Shown here one piece after another: positions 1 through 5,902 of a stretch of DNA of 6,370 bases; within the stretch, counting starts at the first letter, position 1; every line of letters begins with the position of its first letter. The notes under the pieces are model-generated. The model was not told the DNA's origin. It saw only the letters and a list, made by a program, of their open reading frames with translations, and did no database searches. A program made the translations under genes and the position numbers. Source of the stretch: Armatimonadota bacterium (GTDB taxonomy: Bacteria; Armatimonadota; Zipacnadia; Zipacnadales; VGFC01); contig VGFB01000235.1 of NCBI GenBank assembly GCA_016869015.1, positions 1 through 6,370 of the forward strand, in the 5' to 3' direction.

Positions 1-1258
1 GCCGCACCTCGACGGCCTTCAGCGCCGCCCGGGCCTCCGCGGCCCGTCCACGCGCCACCTCAAGCGCCTCCTGCGTGTGCCCCGCCAGGAGGAGCGACAG
101 CTCCGCCTGCGCGGCGCGTTCGCCGGCCCGGGCCCGCTCGAGCGCCGTGGCCGCCGAATCGCGCTGCTGCCGCGCCGCCAGCCGATCGGCGTGTGCCGCG
201 GAGGCGTTAGTCAGGGCGTCTGCGGCGCCCTCGGCCTCCGCCTCCGCCGCGCGAAGCGCCGCCTCAGCCAGGCGGATCCGCTCCTCGCGCGTCCCCGCCA
301 GGACCACCTCCAGCCTGGCCTGAGCTGCGTCGCGGGCGCGGAGGGCCTCATCCAGCGCCGTCCGCGCGGCGTCACGCAACTGCTGGGCCTGGGCGCGGGT
401 CAGGGCGACTTGCTCCCGAGCGTCTTGCACCCCCTGGCCGGCCCCGGCCAGCTTCGCCTCGGCCGCCGCCCGCTCCGTCGTGGCGCGGTCGAGGGCCTGG
501 GGAGTGGCGGCGTCCTGATCCGCGAGCTGCTGCGCCCTGGCGTTCTCGTTGCGCGCAAGGCGGGTCGTCGCCTGCGCCACTGCTTCCTCCGTCGCAGCGG
601 CGATCAGCGGGCCCTCGATGGCGGACTGATGCCCGTAGACGGCTTCGGCATTCCGGAGGGCCGTTCGCGCCCCCTCGACCCGCGCATCGGCCTGCGCCAC
701 GACTGCCTGCAGGGCCGCAGTGTCCTCCGGAGTCGCGCCGCGCCGGGCCTCGTCCAACTGGGCCTTCGCCTGCACCACCCGCGCCTCCGCCAGGCGCGCG
801 CGAGCGCGGGCCTCATCGGTGGCCTGCTTCAGATCGGTGACCTTCCGGTGATGCTCCGCGGCCGTCGCGACCTGCGCCTGGGCGCCGTCGCGCGCGGCAA
901 CCGCCTCGGCCACATGGGCCCGCGCGGCCTCGATCTGCTCCGGGCGTGACCCGCGTTCAAGGTCCTGCAGGCCGGCCTCCGCGGCGCGGACGGCAGCCTC
1001 GGCCCGCTGCCTCTCAGCCTCGATGTCCGCGTGCTCAAGCCGCGCCACGACCTGGCCGCCCTTGAGATGGTCGCCCTCTCGTACCAGCACCTCGGACAGG
1101 CGCCCCCCGACCTTCGCGCTCACCCGCACCTCATCGGCCTCGATGATGCCGCTGCCGAGAGCATCCGGCGACGCCTCGCGGTGCGCGATGGCGCGGACGA
1201 TGAGAGCGCCGGCGCCAATGGCCACGATCGCGAGGCCCAGGGTCATGATGCGTTTCAT
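1..1258 (-). CDS. HlyD/YbhG-type periplasmic adaptor (membrane fusion protein), partial, with very long coiled coil
   Basis: This is the adaptor that would link an inner-membrane transporter to the TolC-like channel encoded just upstream. I translated 419 codons from ATG 1258, and the frame is still open at position 1. Residues 5-22 form an N-terminal membrane anchor. Residues 35-80 are the first half of a biotinyl-lipoyl-like domain (GSGIIEADEVRVSAKVGGRL, then EGDHLKGGQVVARLEHADIE). From about residue 80 to the window edge the protein is Ala/Glu/Arg-rich and almost certainly coiled coil. YbhG-like G-x-x-x-E motifs occur at G103 (GSRPEQIEAA), G174 (GATPEDTAAL), G322 (GTREERIRLA) and G393 (GHTQEALEVA). 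A typical hairpin-tip sequence, DQDAATPQALDRA, lies at residues 248-260. The start codon overlaps the stop of the channel gene (ATGA), so the two are translationally coupled. The second lipoyl half and the beta-barrel are not yet seen, so the protein is well above the usual 330-400 residues. The family is confident; the substrate is unknown. Confidence 0.88.
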   Translation of the reverse strand, partial: MKRIMTLGLAIVAIGAGALIVRAIAHREASPDALGSGIIEADEVRVSAKVGGRLSEVLVREGDHLKGGQVVARLEHADIEAERQRAEAAVRAAEAGLQDLERGSRPEQIEAARAHVAEAVAARDGAQAQVATAAEHHRKVTDLKQATDEARARARLAEARVVQAKAQLDEARRGATPEDTAALQAVVAQADARVEGARTALRNAEAVYGHQSAIEGPLIAAATEEAVAQATTRLARNENARAQQLADQDAATPQALDRATTERAAAEAKLAGAGQGVQDAREQVALTRAQAQQLRDAARTALDEALRARDAAQARLEVVLAGTREERIRLAEAALRAAEAEAEGAADALTNASAAHADRLAARQQRDSAATALERARAGERAAQAELSLLLAGHTQEALEVARGRAAEARAALKAVEVR

Positions 1259-2595
1259 CGCCCCTCAGGCTCCTGGGGTGGAATGAGGAACAGCGTCCGG
1301 AGGAGACCGAGGGCCCGCGCGCGGGAGAGGTGTGTCGCGCTGCGGGCGTGCTCCGCCTGGGTGGCGGCCGCCTCGGCCTGGTGCGCCGCCGCGCGAGCGA
1401 CCTCTCGCGCGCGCCGAGTGGTCGTCCCCGCGTCGTAGGCGACCGCGGCTTGTCGATCTGCCTCCCGGGCCGCGCGAAGCGCCTCCGCTGTGGCCGCCAC
1501 CACCTCCTCCGCGTCGGCAAGCCGCCGTCCTGACTCGCCTACCTGCAGGCGTATGGCGCTCTCCAGGTCCCTACGGACCTCCTCCACTTCGCGCACGCTC
1601 GCCCGGGTCCCGCGCTCGCCGGCTCGAGAGGCGGGATGGTGCAGGATGGGCCACGAGAACTCGACACCGAAGAACTCCGCGTGCGATTCCATCACGTCGG
1701 TGGGCGTCTGCCACGCAACCTGCCCGACTGCCGCGACGGTGGGATTGCGCTCGGCGCGAGCCAGGGCGATGGCTTGTTCCGCTGCCTCCTGACGACTCGC
1801 CAAGGCCAGCAGCTCGGGACGCACGGCTTGCGCCACAGCCTGCGCCTCGTCGGGGTCTGCCGGACACTGAAGCTCCAGGGCGGTCTGCGTCAGCACGACC
1901 GGCTCCCCGAGGGGACGCACCAGCAGCGTGTTGAGGGTCTGCTCGGCGTCGGTGGCGGCGTTCGCCGCCGCGGAGAGCTGCTGTTGCGCCTGCCGGTGCG
2001 CGGCTTCGGCCTGGGCGAGCTCGGCTCCGATCAGTGCGCCGGCGTCTCGCAGCGCTCGGGCTGTTCGCAGGCTCTCCTCGGCGAGGCTCAGACCGGCCCG
2101 AGCGTCATCGAGGCGGCTGCGGGTCGACAGCACGCGGAAGTACGCCAGGCCGACCTCGTAGATGAGCTGCTCGACGGCCTGCTGGAGGTCAGCCTCTGCC
2201 GCGCTCACCTGAGCCCGGGCCGCCCCGGTCGCCGCCTCGACGCGGCCTCCGGTCCACAGCGGCCAGACGACCCCCAAGGCGACGGTCGCGTGCTCTGAGC
2301 GCGTGATCGCAACCGACCGACCCGGGACTACGGGGATGGAGATCTCCTGCACGGGGCCCTGCAACCGCCCCGAGCCGCTCAGCTTGAACGCCGGTTGGGC
2401 GGGCGCCGCCGCCGCCTGGACGCGGGCTTCGGCCTGCTGCACCCGCGCCGTGGCCGCCGCGGTCTTCGGGTTGTGGTTGACGGCCCAGGCGATCGCTTCG
2501 GGCAGCGTCAGTGGGGAGCCGGCCTGTGCGCCGGCGAGCATGGGGCCCAACAGCAACACGAGAGCCAGCGACAGACGCCGCCGTGAGGGTCTCAA
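1255..2595 (-). CDS. TolC-family outer-membrane efflux channel
   Basis: This is an outer-membrane channel of the OEP/TolC family, 446 residues, the usual size. Residues 1-25 are a signal peptide (RRRLSLALVLLL core, likely cut after AGAQA). The first OEP repeat begins LTLPEAIAWAVNHNP and includes the beta-strand/turn GVVWPLWTGGRVEAA, followed by long Ala-rich helices. The second repeat follows PELLALASRQEAAEQAIALA and has the strand FFGVEFSWPILHHPAS, where the family usually has a 'PLFDGG'-like turn. The start is a TTG at 2595, chosen because a strong purine-rich ribosome binding site (GGAGGAGGGGAG) lies just before it and the signal peptide begins at once; no in-frame ATG precedes the signal sequence. 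The stop overlaps the adaptor start. Together they form a tripartite export system whose inner-membrane pump (ABC type, if the adaptor's YbhG resemblance holds) is probably encoded to the left of the window. What it exports cannot be told from the sequence. Confidence 0.9.
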   Translation of the reverse strand: MRPSRRRLSLALVLLLGPMLAGAQAGSPLTLPEAIAWAVNHNPKTAAATARVQQAEARVQAAAAPAQPAFKLSGSGRLQGPVQEISIPVVPGRSVAITRSEHATVALGVVWPLWTGGRVEAATGAARAQVSAAEADLQQAVEQLIYEVGLAYFRVLSTRSRLDDARAGLSLAEESLRTARALRDAGALIGAELAQAEAAHRQAQQQLSAAANAATDAEQTLNTLLVRPLGEPVVLTQTALELQCPADPDEAQAVAQAVRPELLALASRQEAAEQAIALARAERNPTVAAVGQVAWQTPTDVMESHAEFFGVEFSWPILHHPASRAGERGTRASVREVEEVRRDLESAIRLQVGESGRRLADAEEVVAATAEALRAAREADRQAAVAYDAGTTTRRAREVARAAAHQAEAAATQAEHARSATHLSRARALGLLRTLFLIPPQEPEGR

Positions 2596-2615
2596 GCGCT
2601 CCCCTCCTCCCCCTC
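2596..2615 (-). promoter_or_regulatory. Ribosome binding site fixing the TTG start of the channel gene
   Basis: On the minus strand the 20 bases before the TTG are an uninterrupted purine tract, containing GGAGGAGGGGAG, that ends about five bases before the start codon. It supports TTG 2595 as the start despite the rare codon. Confidence 0.6.
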
Positions 2616-2715
2616 GGGGCTACCGCGTCTTCCACGTCGCTGCGGCCGGCCGCGGACGCCCGTTGCGCTCGTTCCCCTCCTGGGCGCCAATCCCCTACCG
2701 GCGTCCGATCGGGAA

Positions 2716-2734
2716 GGGGCCCGGAGAAAGCCCC
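2716..2734. repeat. Short GC-rich hairpin in the divergent intergenic region
   Basis: GGGGC at 2716-2720 pairs with GCCCC at 2730-2734 across a nine-base loop. It lies between the divergent channel and small-protein genes. It could be a leader hairpin in the transcript of either gene, but in DNA this GC-rich a five-base stem is expected by chance, so no function is claimed. Confidence 0.25.
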
Positions 2735-2756
2735 GACCGGCGGGTGTTGTCGAGAG

Positions 2757-2780
2757 GATAGGGCGCCGAACAACCCTATC
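2757..2780. promoter_or_regulatory. Inverted repeat GATAGGG-N10-CCCTATC upstream of the small Cys-rich gene
   Basis: GATAGGG (2757-2763) and CCCTATC (2774-2780) are perfect seven-base inverted arms separated by ten bases. The right arm ends about 13 bases before the ribosome binding site of the gene at 2810. The arms contain TA steps that stand out in the GC-rich surroundings. It could be an operator for a dimeric repressor or, if transcribed, a leader hairpin. I found no convincing -35/-10 pair beside it, so which it is cannot be decided here. Confidence 0.45.
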
Positions 2781-2793
2781 AGAGGACGACTGC

Positions 2794-2803
2794 GAGGAGG
2801 TGA
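2794..2803 (+). promoter_or_regulatory. Near-perfect ribosome binding site
   Basis: GAGGAGGTGA contains the nine-base AGGAGGTGA, fully complementary to the 3' end of 16S rRNA, six bases before ATG 2810. It is the strongest Shine-Dalgarno in the window. It makes the short gene behind it very likely real and probably well translated. Confidence 0.8.
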
Positions 2804-2809
2804 CCCACA

Positions 2810-3004
2810 ATGGCTCAGCGGATCGTCAGAGAACGCACCCTCGCCGAGGAGCACGAGGGGCACGCGAACCACCTGTGTGAACTGGTCAGCAAGCGGAAGA
2901 TGGATCAGGTAGCCGACCTCGCGGCCGGAGCCCGCTACATCTGCCACATCTGCGGGCGGGCGGCTGCGCGGGAAGAGAACCTGTGCGAGCCGGTGGAGAT
3001 CTGA
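2810..3004 (+). CDS. Small Cys-rich, probable zinc-binding protein (64 aa), function unknown
   Basis: I do not recognise a named family. The 64-residue product has a charged N-terminal half (MAQRIVRERTLAEEHEGHAN) with H15, H18, H21 and C23. The C-terminal half carries YICHICGRAA (C45-x2-C48) and NLCEP (C59). The C-x2-C-G-R-x-A followed by N-L-C-x-P pattern resembles a small zinc-ribbon or treble-clef knuckle; C23 or one of the nearby histidines could complete a four-ligand site. There is no signal peptide or membrane segment, so it is probably cytoplasmic. An ideal ribosome binding site precedes the ATG. The gene stands alone on the plus strand, divergent from the channel gene and convergent with the sulfur operon, so context does not assign it to either. 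A metal- or sulfur-related role would be a guess from the cysteines alone. Confidence 0.75.
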   Translation: MAQRIVRERTLAEEHEGHANHLCELVSKRKMDQVADLAAGARYICHICGRAAAREENLCEPVEI

Positions 3005-3022
3005 GCGGGCGCATGGGAAGCG

Positions 3023-3045
3023 GGTCGCTGGGCGGGCACGCGACC
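3023..3045. terminator. Possible hairpin between the converging units
   Basis: GGTCGC (3023-3028) pairs with GCGACC (3040-3045) around an eleven-base loop, just after the stop of the small gene and before the end of the minus-strand operon. The placement suits a bidirectional terminator, but the stem is short, the loop is long and there is no T-run on either side. Confidence 0.25.
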
Positions 3046-3070
3046 GGCCAATCGAGGCTTCGGTAGCGCG

Positions 3071-3256
3071 TCATGCTGGGAAGCACCCCGAGGGCTTCGG
3101 CGCGCGGTCGAACAGGTCCCGCACGGGCCCCTTCATGCCGGACCACGCGAAGGTCTCCCCGTGCCGGCCGTAGTCGCTGATGAGCTCGCCCAGCCGGTGG
3201 AGCGCCACGGCGTCCACGTCGTTGACACCGGAGAGGTCGAGGACCACCCACTGCAC
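3071..3256 (-). pseudogene. Remnant of a SulP-type STAS domain
   Basis: The frame reads VQWVVLDLSGVNDVDAVALH, then RLGELISDYGRHGETFAWSG and MKGPVRDLFDRAP. This is the central strand/helix of a STAS domain (V-V-L-D-L-S-G-V-x-D-V-D-A), the next strand, and the G-x-K-G-P-V-R-D helix typical of sulfate-transporter (SulP) C-termini. The first strand and helix are missing. The only start is GTG 3256, which has no well-placed ribosome binding site. STAS-like residues continue upstream of that GTG (PEAVVSPD) with no start before an in-frame stop at 3314-3316. The 61-residue product would be about half a domain. It lies 19 bases after the second transporter gene and could be co-transcribed. I read it as a decayed C-terminal fragment of a SulP-type or stand-alone STAS protein. 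A functional mini-protein is less likely. Confidence 0.6.
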
Positions 3257-3275
3257 GTCGGGCGAGACGACGGCC

Positions 3276-3833
3276 TCAGGCCCCGGACGATTCGATCCAC
3301 CACAGTAGCCCGATCAGCGCCGCCACCACCGGCACGACAACCACCCAGGGGGGGACCTTGAGGAGTTGCGGCAGGGTCACGTCACCGAAGTCGCCCCACG
3401 ACAGGATTCCGGCGCGCAGCCGCGGGTAGACGTGCGCGAACAGCCCGGCGCCGATCAGGATGCCGACCACGCCGCCGAACAAGGCGTCCAAAGACCCCTG
3501 GCCCACGGCGCCGGCCACCGTGCCGGGGCAGTAGCCCAACGAACCGAAACCCAACCCGAAGATCAGTGACCCGATCACCGAGGCGCCGAGAGAGCCGGGC
3601 TTCGGGTGGAGCCGTACGACGCCGAGGCTCCGCAGGAGGTGGATCCCCAAAGTCCCAGTGACGACGGCGGAGAGCATGATCTTGACGACCGTGAAGTCAG
3701 TGAAGAGGAGCTGGCCGATGATCACGTCGTACTGCGTGGCCCCGCCCTTCTGCAGCAGGAAGCCGAAGGGGAGGCCCACCAGGAAGCCGATGAGCAGTTG
3801 AGCCGGCTTGTTGGCGTGAAGCGCCCTGAGCAT
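3276..3833 (-). CDS. YeeE/YedE-family sulfur transporter, C-terminal half-size subunit (PmpB-like)
   Basis: This is a half-size inner-membrane protein of the Sulf_transp (YeeE/YedE) family, 185 residues. The family fingerprints are clear: GFLVGLPFGFLLQKGGATQY, QLLFTDFTVVKIMLSAVVTG, and the Cys motif GFGSLGYCPGTVAGAVGQGS with C102. Membrane segments are near residues 12-27, 49-71, 82-100, 116-138 and 161-180. Fused homologues such as TsuA import thiosulfate using conserved cysteines; here one of those cysteines is on this subunit and the others are on its partner. The frame also opens at GTG 3851, four bases overlapping the previous stop. I chose ATG 3833 because GAGGGGG lies nine bases before it and residues before it look non-conserved. 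It probably forms a heteromeric complex with the upstream gene product. Substrate (thiosulfate or another sulfur species) and direction are inferred. Confidence 0.85.
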   Translation of the reverse strand: MLRALHANKPAQLLIGFLVGLPFGFLLQKGGATQYDVIIGQLLFTDFTVVKIMLSAVVTGTLGIHLLRSLGVVRLHPKPGSLGASVIGSLIFGLGFGSLGYCPGTVAGAVGQGSLDALFGGVVGILIGAGLFAHVYPRLRAGILSWGDFGDVTLPQLLKVPPWVVVVPVVAALIGLLWWIESSGA

Positions 3834-3842
3834 CGCCGTCGC

Positions 3843-3849
3843 CCCCCTC
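3843..3849 (-). promoter_or_regulatory. Ribosome binding site overlapping the preceding stop codon
   Basis: GAGGGGG on the minus strand overlaps the stop codon of the first transporter gene and lies nine bases before ATG 3833. It favours that ATG over the overlapping GTG at 3851 and implies translational coupling of the two subunits. Confidence 0.55.
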
Positions 3850-4366
3850 ACCCGAGCACCCGGAAGATGAACATGGCCATCACGATACCCCCCGCGAAGA
3901 ACCCCATCGCCGCCAGCCAGCTACTCGCGGCGAGCTGGAGCGTGCCGCTGATGCCATGCCCGCTCGTGCAGCCACCAGCCCATCGCGCGCCAACGCCCAT
4001 GAGTACTCCCCCGACGAGCGCGACTACCCACCGGAGAACGGGCGAGGCGCCGAAGCTCGCCGCCCAGGTGTCCGGCACCCATCGCCCAGTGGACTCACCC
4101 GAGAGGCGCGCCGAGATGAACGCCCCGACCACAACCCCCACGACCAGCATCCACTCCCACTCAATCTCCGGCACGAACTGCCGGTAGTACTCCTTGTTCA
4201 GCACGCCCCGGCCCCGGAGCAGTCGCTCCAGCATCCCGCTCGCGCGCGTGAAGGCGGTCGAACAGCCGATCGGCTTGTCGGACAGGATGAACGTGATCCA
4301 ACTGAGGACGCCGATCCCGATGCCGACGACGTAGGGCGACCATTCGCCCAGGGCGAGCCAGTGCAT
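3848..4366 (-). CDS. YeeE/YedE-family sulfur transporter, N-terminal half-size subunit (PmpA-like)
   Basis: This is a 172-residue inner-membrane protein of the YeeE/YedE family. Two conserved cysteine motifs are visible: SDKPIGCSTAFTRASG (C35) and RWAGGCTSGHGISGTLQLA (C133); the G-G-C-T-S-G-H-G-I-S-G loop is the family hallmark. Predicted membrane segments are near residues 10-29, 71-88, 110-128 and 145-168, with the cysteine loops short and probably re-entrant. Paired half-size proteins like these occur in Serratia pmpAB and beside persulfide dioxygenase genes in the BigR operon. The fused homologue TsuA relays thiosulfate through such cysteines. ATG 4366 is preceded by GGAGGTG four bases away. 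It starts 28 bases after the stop of the dioxygenase gene and its stop overlaps the region of the next gene's start, so all three are one operon. Confidence 0.88.
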   Translation of the reverse strand: MHWLALGEWSPYVVGIGIGVLSWITFILSDKPIGCSTAFTRASGMLERLLRGRGVLNKEYYRQFVPEIEWEWMLVVGVVVGAFISARLSGESTGRWVPDTWAASFGASPVLRWVVALVGGVLMGVGARWAGGCTSGHGISGTLQLAASSWLAAMGFFAGGIVMAMFIFRVLG

Positions 4367-4394
4367 GGGACACCTCCGGGTTCGGGCGCTCGCT

Positions 4395-5822
4395 CTAGGC
4401 GGGCGCGCGGCCCACGAACCTCGGGCCGTGCGGCGTGATGCAGACCGGGCACTCCCGCTCGAGGTAAGCGGTGCTGTAGGCCGTCATGCCGCCAGCCGCA
4501 TTGTAGACGTGCTCGAAGCCATGTTGCTTCAGGAGCGACGCAGCAAGACTCGAACGGTGGCCGGTGCTGCAGACGATCACCGTCGGGCGCGTGGGGTCGA
4601 GCTCGGCGTGGCGAGCCCTAAGGTCCGGGGCCGGGATGTTCGTCGCGCCCCGGATGTTCAGCGCCTCGAACTCCCGAGGCGAGCGCACATCGAGCAGCGT
4701 CAGGCGCTCCTCCGAAGCCATCATCGCGTGCAGCTCCTGAGAGGAGAGCTGAGCCACGTGTCCCAGGGGCAGGCCCGCCTTGGCCCAGGCGAACAGCGCC
4801 CCCTTCAGGTAGCCGCGAGCCCGATCCAGACCGACGCGGTGCAGCCATACGTTCGCCTCGGCCGCCTGCGTCGGAGACTCCGCCACCAGGAGCAGGTCGC
4901 GATCGGGCGGCAACACCCACCCGGCGAAGGTGGCGAAGTTGCCGCCAAAGTCGATGTGCCACGCACCCGGGATGTGCTGGCCGCCGAAGGCCTCGTAGCT
5001 CCGGAGGTCCAGCACAATCGCATCGGTCGCCTTCGCCTGGGCGTCGAACGCCGCCGGCTCCAAGGCCTGTAGGGCGGGCAGGTCCCGCACGAGGGCCGGG
5101 CCGGCGCCGTTGATCGCGCTGCAGCGGCCGAAGTGGTCGGGCGCCGCCGGCATGTTGGTGGTGAGAGAGGCGATGAACTCCGATTCGTCCCCGATCTGAA
5201 GGGCCGCATTGTACCGACGCTCGTAGCCGATCGTCGTCGTGCGCTTGGCCCCCATCGCTCGGCCACAGAGCGAGCCGGCGCCGTGAGCCGGATACGCCTC
5301 GCAGAAGTCCGGCAAAGCCAGCAGCTTGCCGTGCAGGCTATGGTAGAGGTTGGCGGCCAACTCCTCGGCGATGCCCGGGAAGAGGTCCGGCCGCCCGACA
5401 TCGCCGACGAACAGCGTATCCCCGCAGAACACGCCGACAGGGTCCGGGCCGCGCGCCGCATCGGTCACGATGTACGCGCCGTGCTCGGGCGTGTGCCCAG
5501 GCGTCTCCACGAAGCGCACCGCCAGGTCCTCGATCTCAAAGGCGTCGCCCTCCGAGAGCGCCACATGACCGAACCCGCACGCCCCGGCCTCGGGTGCGTA
5601 GATCGTGGCCCCTGTCTTCTCCGCGAGGTCGAGGTGCCCGGAGATGAAGTCGGCGTGCAGGTGGGTCTCGAGAATGTGGGTGATCTTCATCCCCAGGTCC
5701 TCCGCCGCCTCGAGGTACACCTCGACGTCGCGCCGCGGGTCAACGATGGCGCAGGTAGTCGTTGCCCCAAGGAGATACGAACTGTGCGCCAGGCCCTTGA
5801 CGAAGAACTGCTGCACGAACAT
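4395..5822 (-). CDS. Persulfide dioxygenase-rhodanese fusion (CstB-like), MBL + pseudo-rhodanese + rhodanese
   Basis: This 475-residue cytoplasmic enzyme has the three-domain order of CstB, which oxidises persulfide sulfur and passes it to sulfite to make thiosulfate. Residues 1-250 are a metallo-beta-lactamase fold with THLHADFISGH (H54, H56, D58), VETPGHTPEH (H110), FCGDTLFVGDVGRPDLFPG (D135) and YPAHGAGSLCG (H180, C186). H54, H110 and D135 are the probable iron ligands by analogy with ETHE1. Residues 266-352 are a rhodanese domain whose catalytic cysteine is absent (LLLVAESPTQA). Residues 360-455 are an intact rhodanese with DVRSPREFEALNIRGATNIP and active loop CSTGHR (C418). The tail has a CPVC pair (C458, C461). 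The frame extends to ATG 5894, but ATG 5822 is preferred: the conserved domain begins there and GGAAGGGAG lies nine bases before it. It is the first gene of the operon with the two YeeE/YedE subunits. Confidence 0.92.
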   Translation of the reverse strand: MFVQQFFVKGLAHSSYLLGATTTCAIVDPRRDVEVYLEAAEDLGMKITHILETHLHADFISGHLDLAEKTGATIYAPEAGACGFGHVALSEGDAFEIEDLAVRFVETPGHTPEHGAYIVTDAARGPDPVGVFCGDTLFVGDVGRPDLFPGIAEELAANLYHSLHGKLLALPDFCEAYPAHGAGSLCGRAMGAKRTTTIGYERRYNAALQIGDESEFIASLTTNMPAAPDHFGRCSAINGAGPALVRDLPALQALEPAAFDAQAKATDAIVLDLRSYEAFGGQHIPGAWHIDFGGNFATFAGWVLPPDRDLLLVAESPTQAAEANVWLHRVGLDRARGYLKGALFAWAKAGLPLGHVAQLSSQELHAMMASEERLTLLDVRSPREFEALNIRGATNIPAPDLRARHAELDPTRPTVIVCSTGHRSSLAASLLKQHGFEHVYNAAGGMTAYSTAYLERECPVCITPHGPRFVGRAPA

Positions 5823-5831
5823 GCGGAACCA

Positions 5832-5840
5832 CTCCCTTCC
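5832..5840 (-). promoter_or_regulatory. Ribosome binding site fixing the dioxygenase start
   Basis: GGAAGGGAG on the minus strand lies nine bases before ATG 5822. The alternative ATG at 5894 has only a weak GAG upstream and would add 24 residues unlike the family, so this site decides the start. Confidence 0.6.
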
Positions 5841-5902
5841 TATCGAAGCAACACTCGGTTCTCGACGGCTTCTCCCTGAGTCGGATTCCCCCATTTCTCG
5901 GC

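Noticed and set aside
77..949. 290-residue open frame on the plus strand
   Set aside because: It is antisense to the adaptor gene, Arg/Gly/Leu-rich with no recognisable motif; such frames are expected opposite an Ala/Glu/Arg-rich coiled coil in GC-rich DNA.
1..1258. Dense alanine/GCG-type periodicity that might be a DNA repeat array
   Set aside because: The repetition is at protein level (heptad-like coiled coil); no long identical DNA units recur.
1636..2298. 220-residue plus-strand frame opposite the channel gene
   Set aside because: The channel reading frame has clear OEP domains; this frame is a shadow with no motif.
2189..2947. 252-residue minus-strand frame crossing the channel start and the small gene
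   Set aside because: It runs in another frame through the channel gene's signal peptide and the divergent promoter region, has low-complexity Arg/Gly/Ala composition and no family motif.
2886..3251. 121-residue minus-strand frame over the STAS remnant and the small gene
   Set aside because: Most of it is out-of-frame sequence opposite the plus-strand small gene. Only a short part (EALGVLPSMTRYRSLDWPVA) is of interest, as a possible frameshifted tail of the STAS fragment.
5133..5879. 248-residue plus-strand frame opposite the persulfide enzyme
   Set aside because: The minus strand encodes a well-conserved three-domain enzyme; the plus frame has no recognisable domain.
5823..5894. 24-residue N-terminal extension of the persulfide enzyme from ATG 5894
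   Set aside because: The extension is unlike the family, has a weak ribosome binding site and would start close to the dyad; ATG 5822 has a good site and begins the conserved fold.
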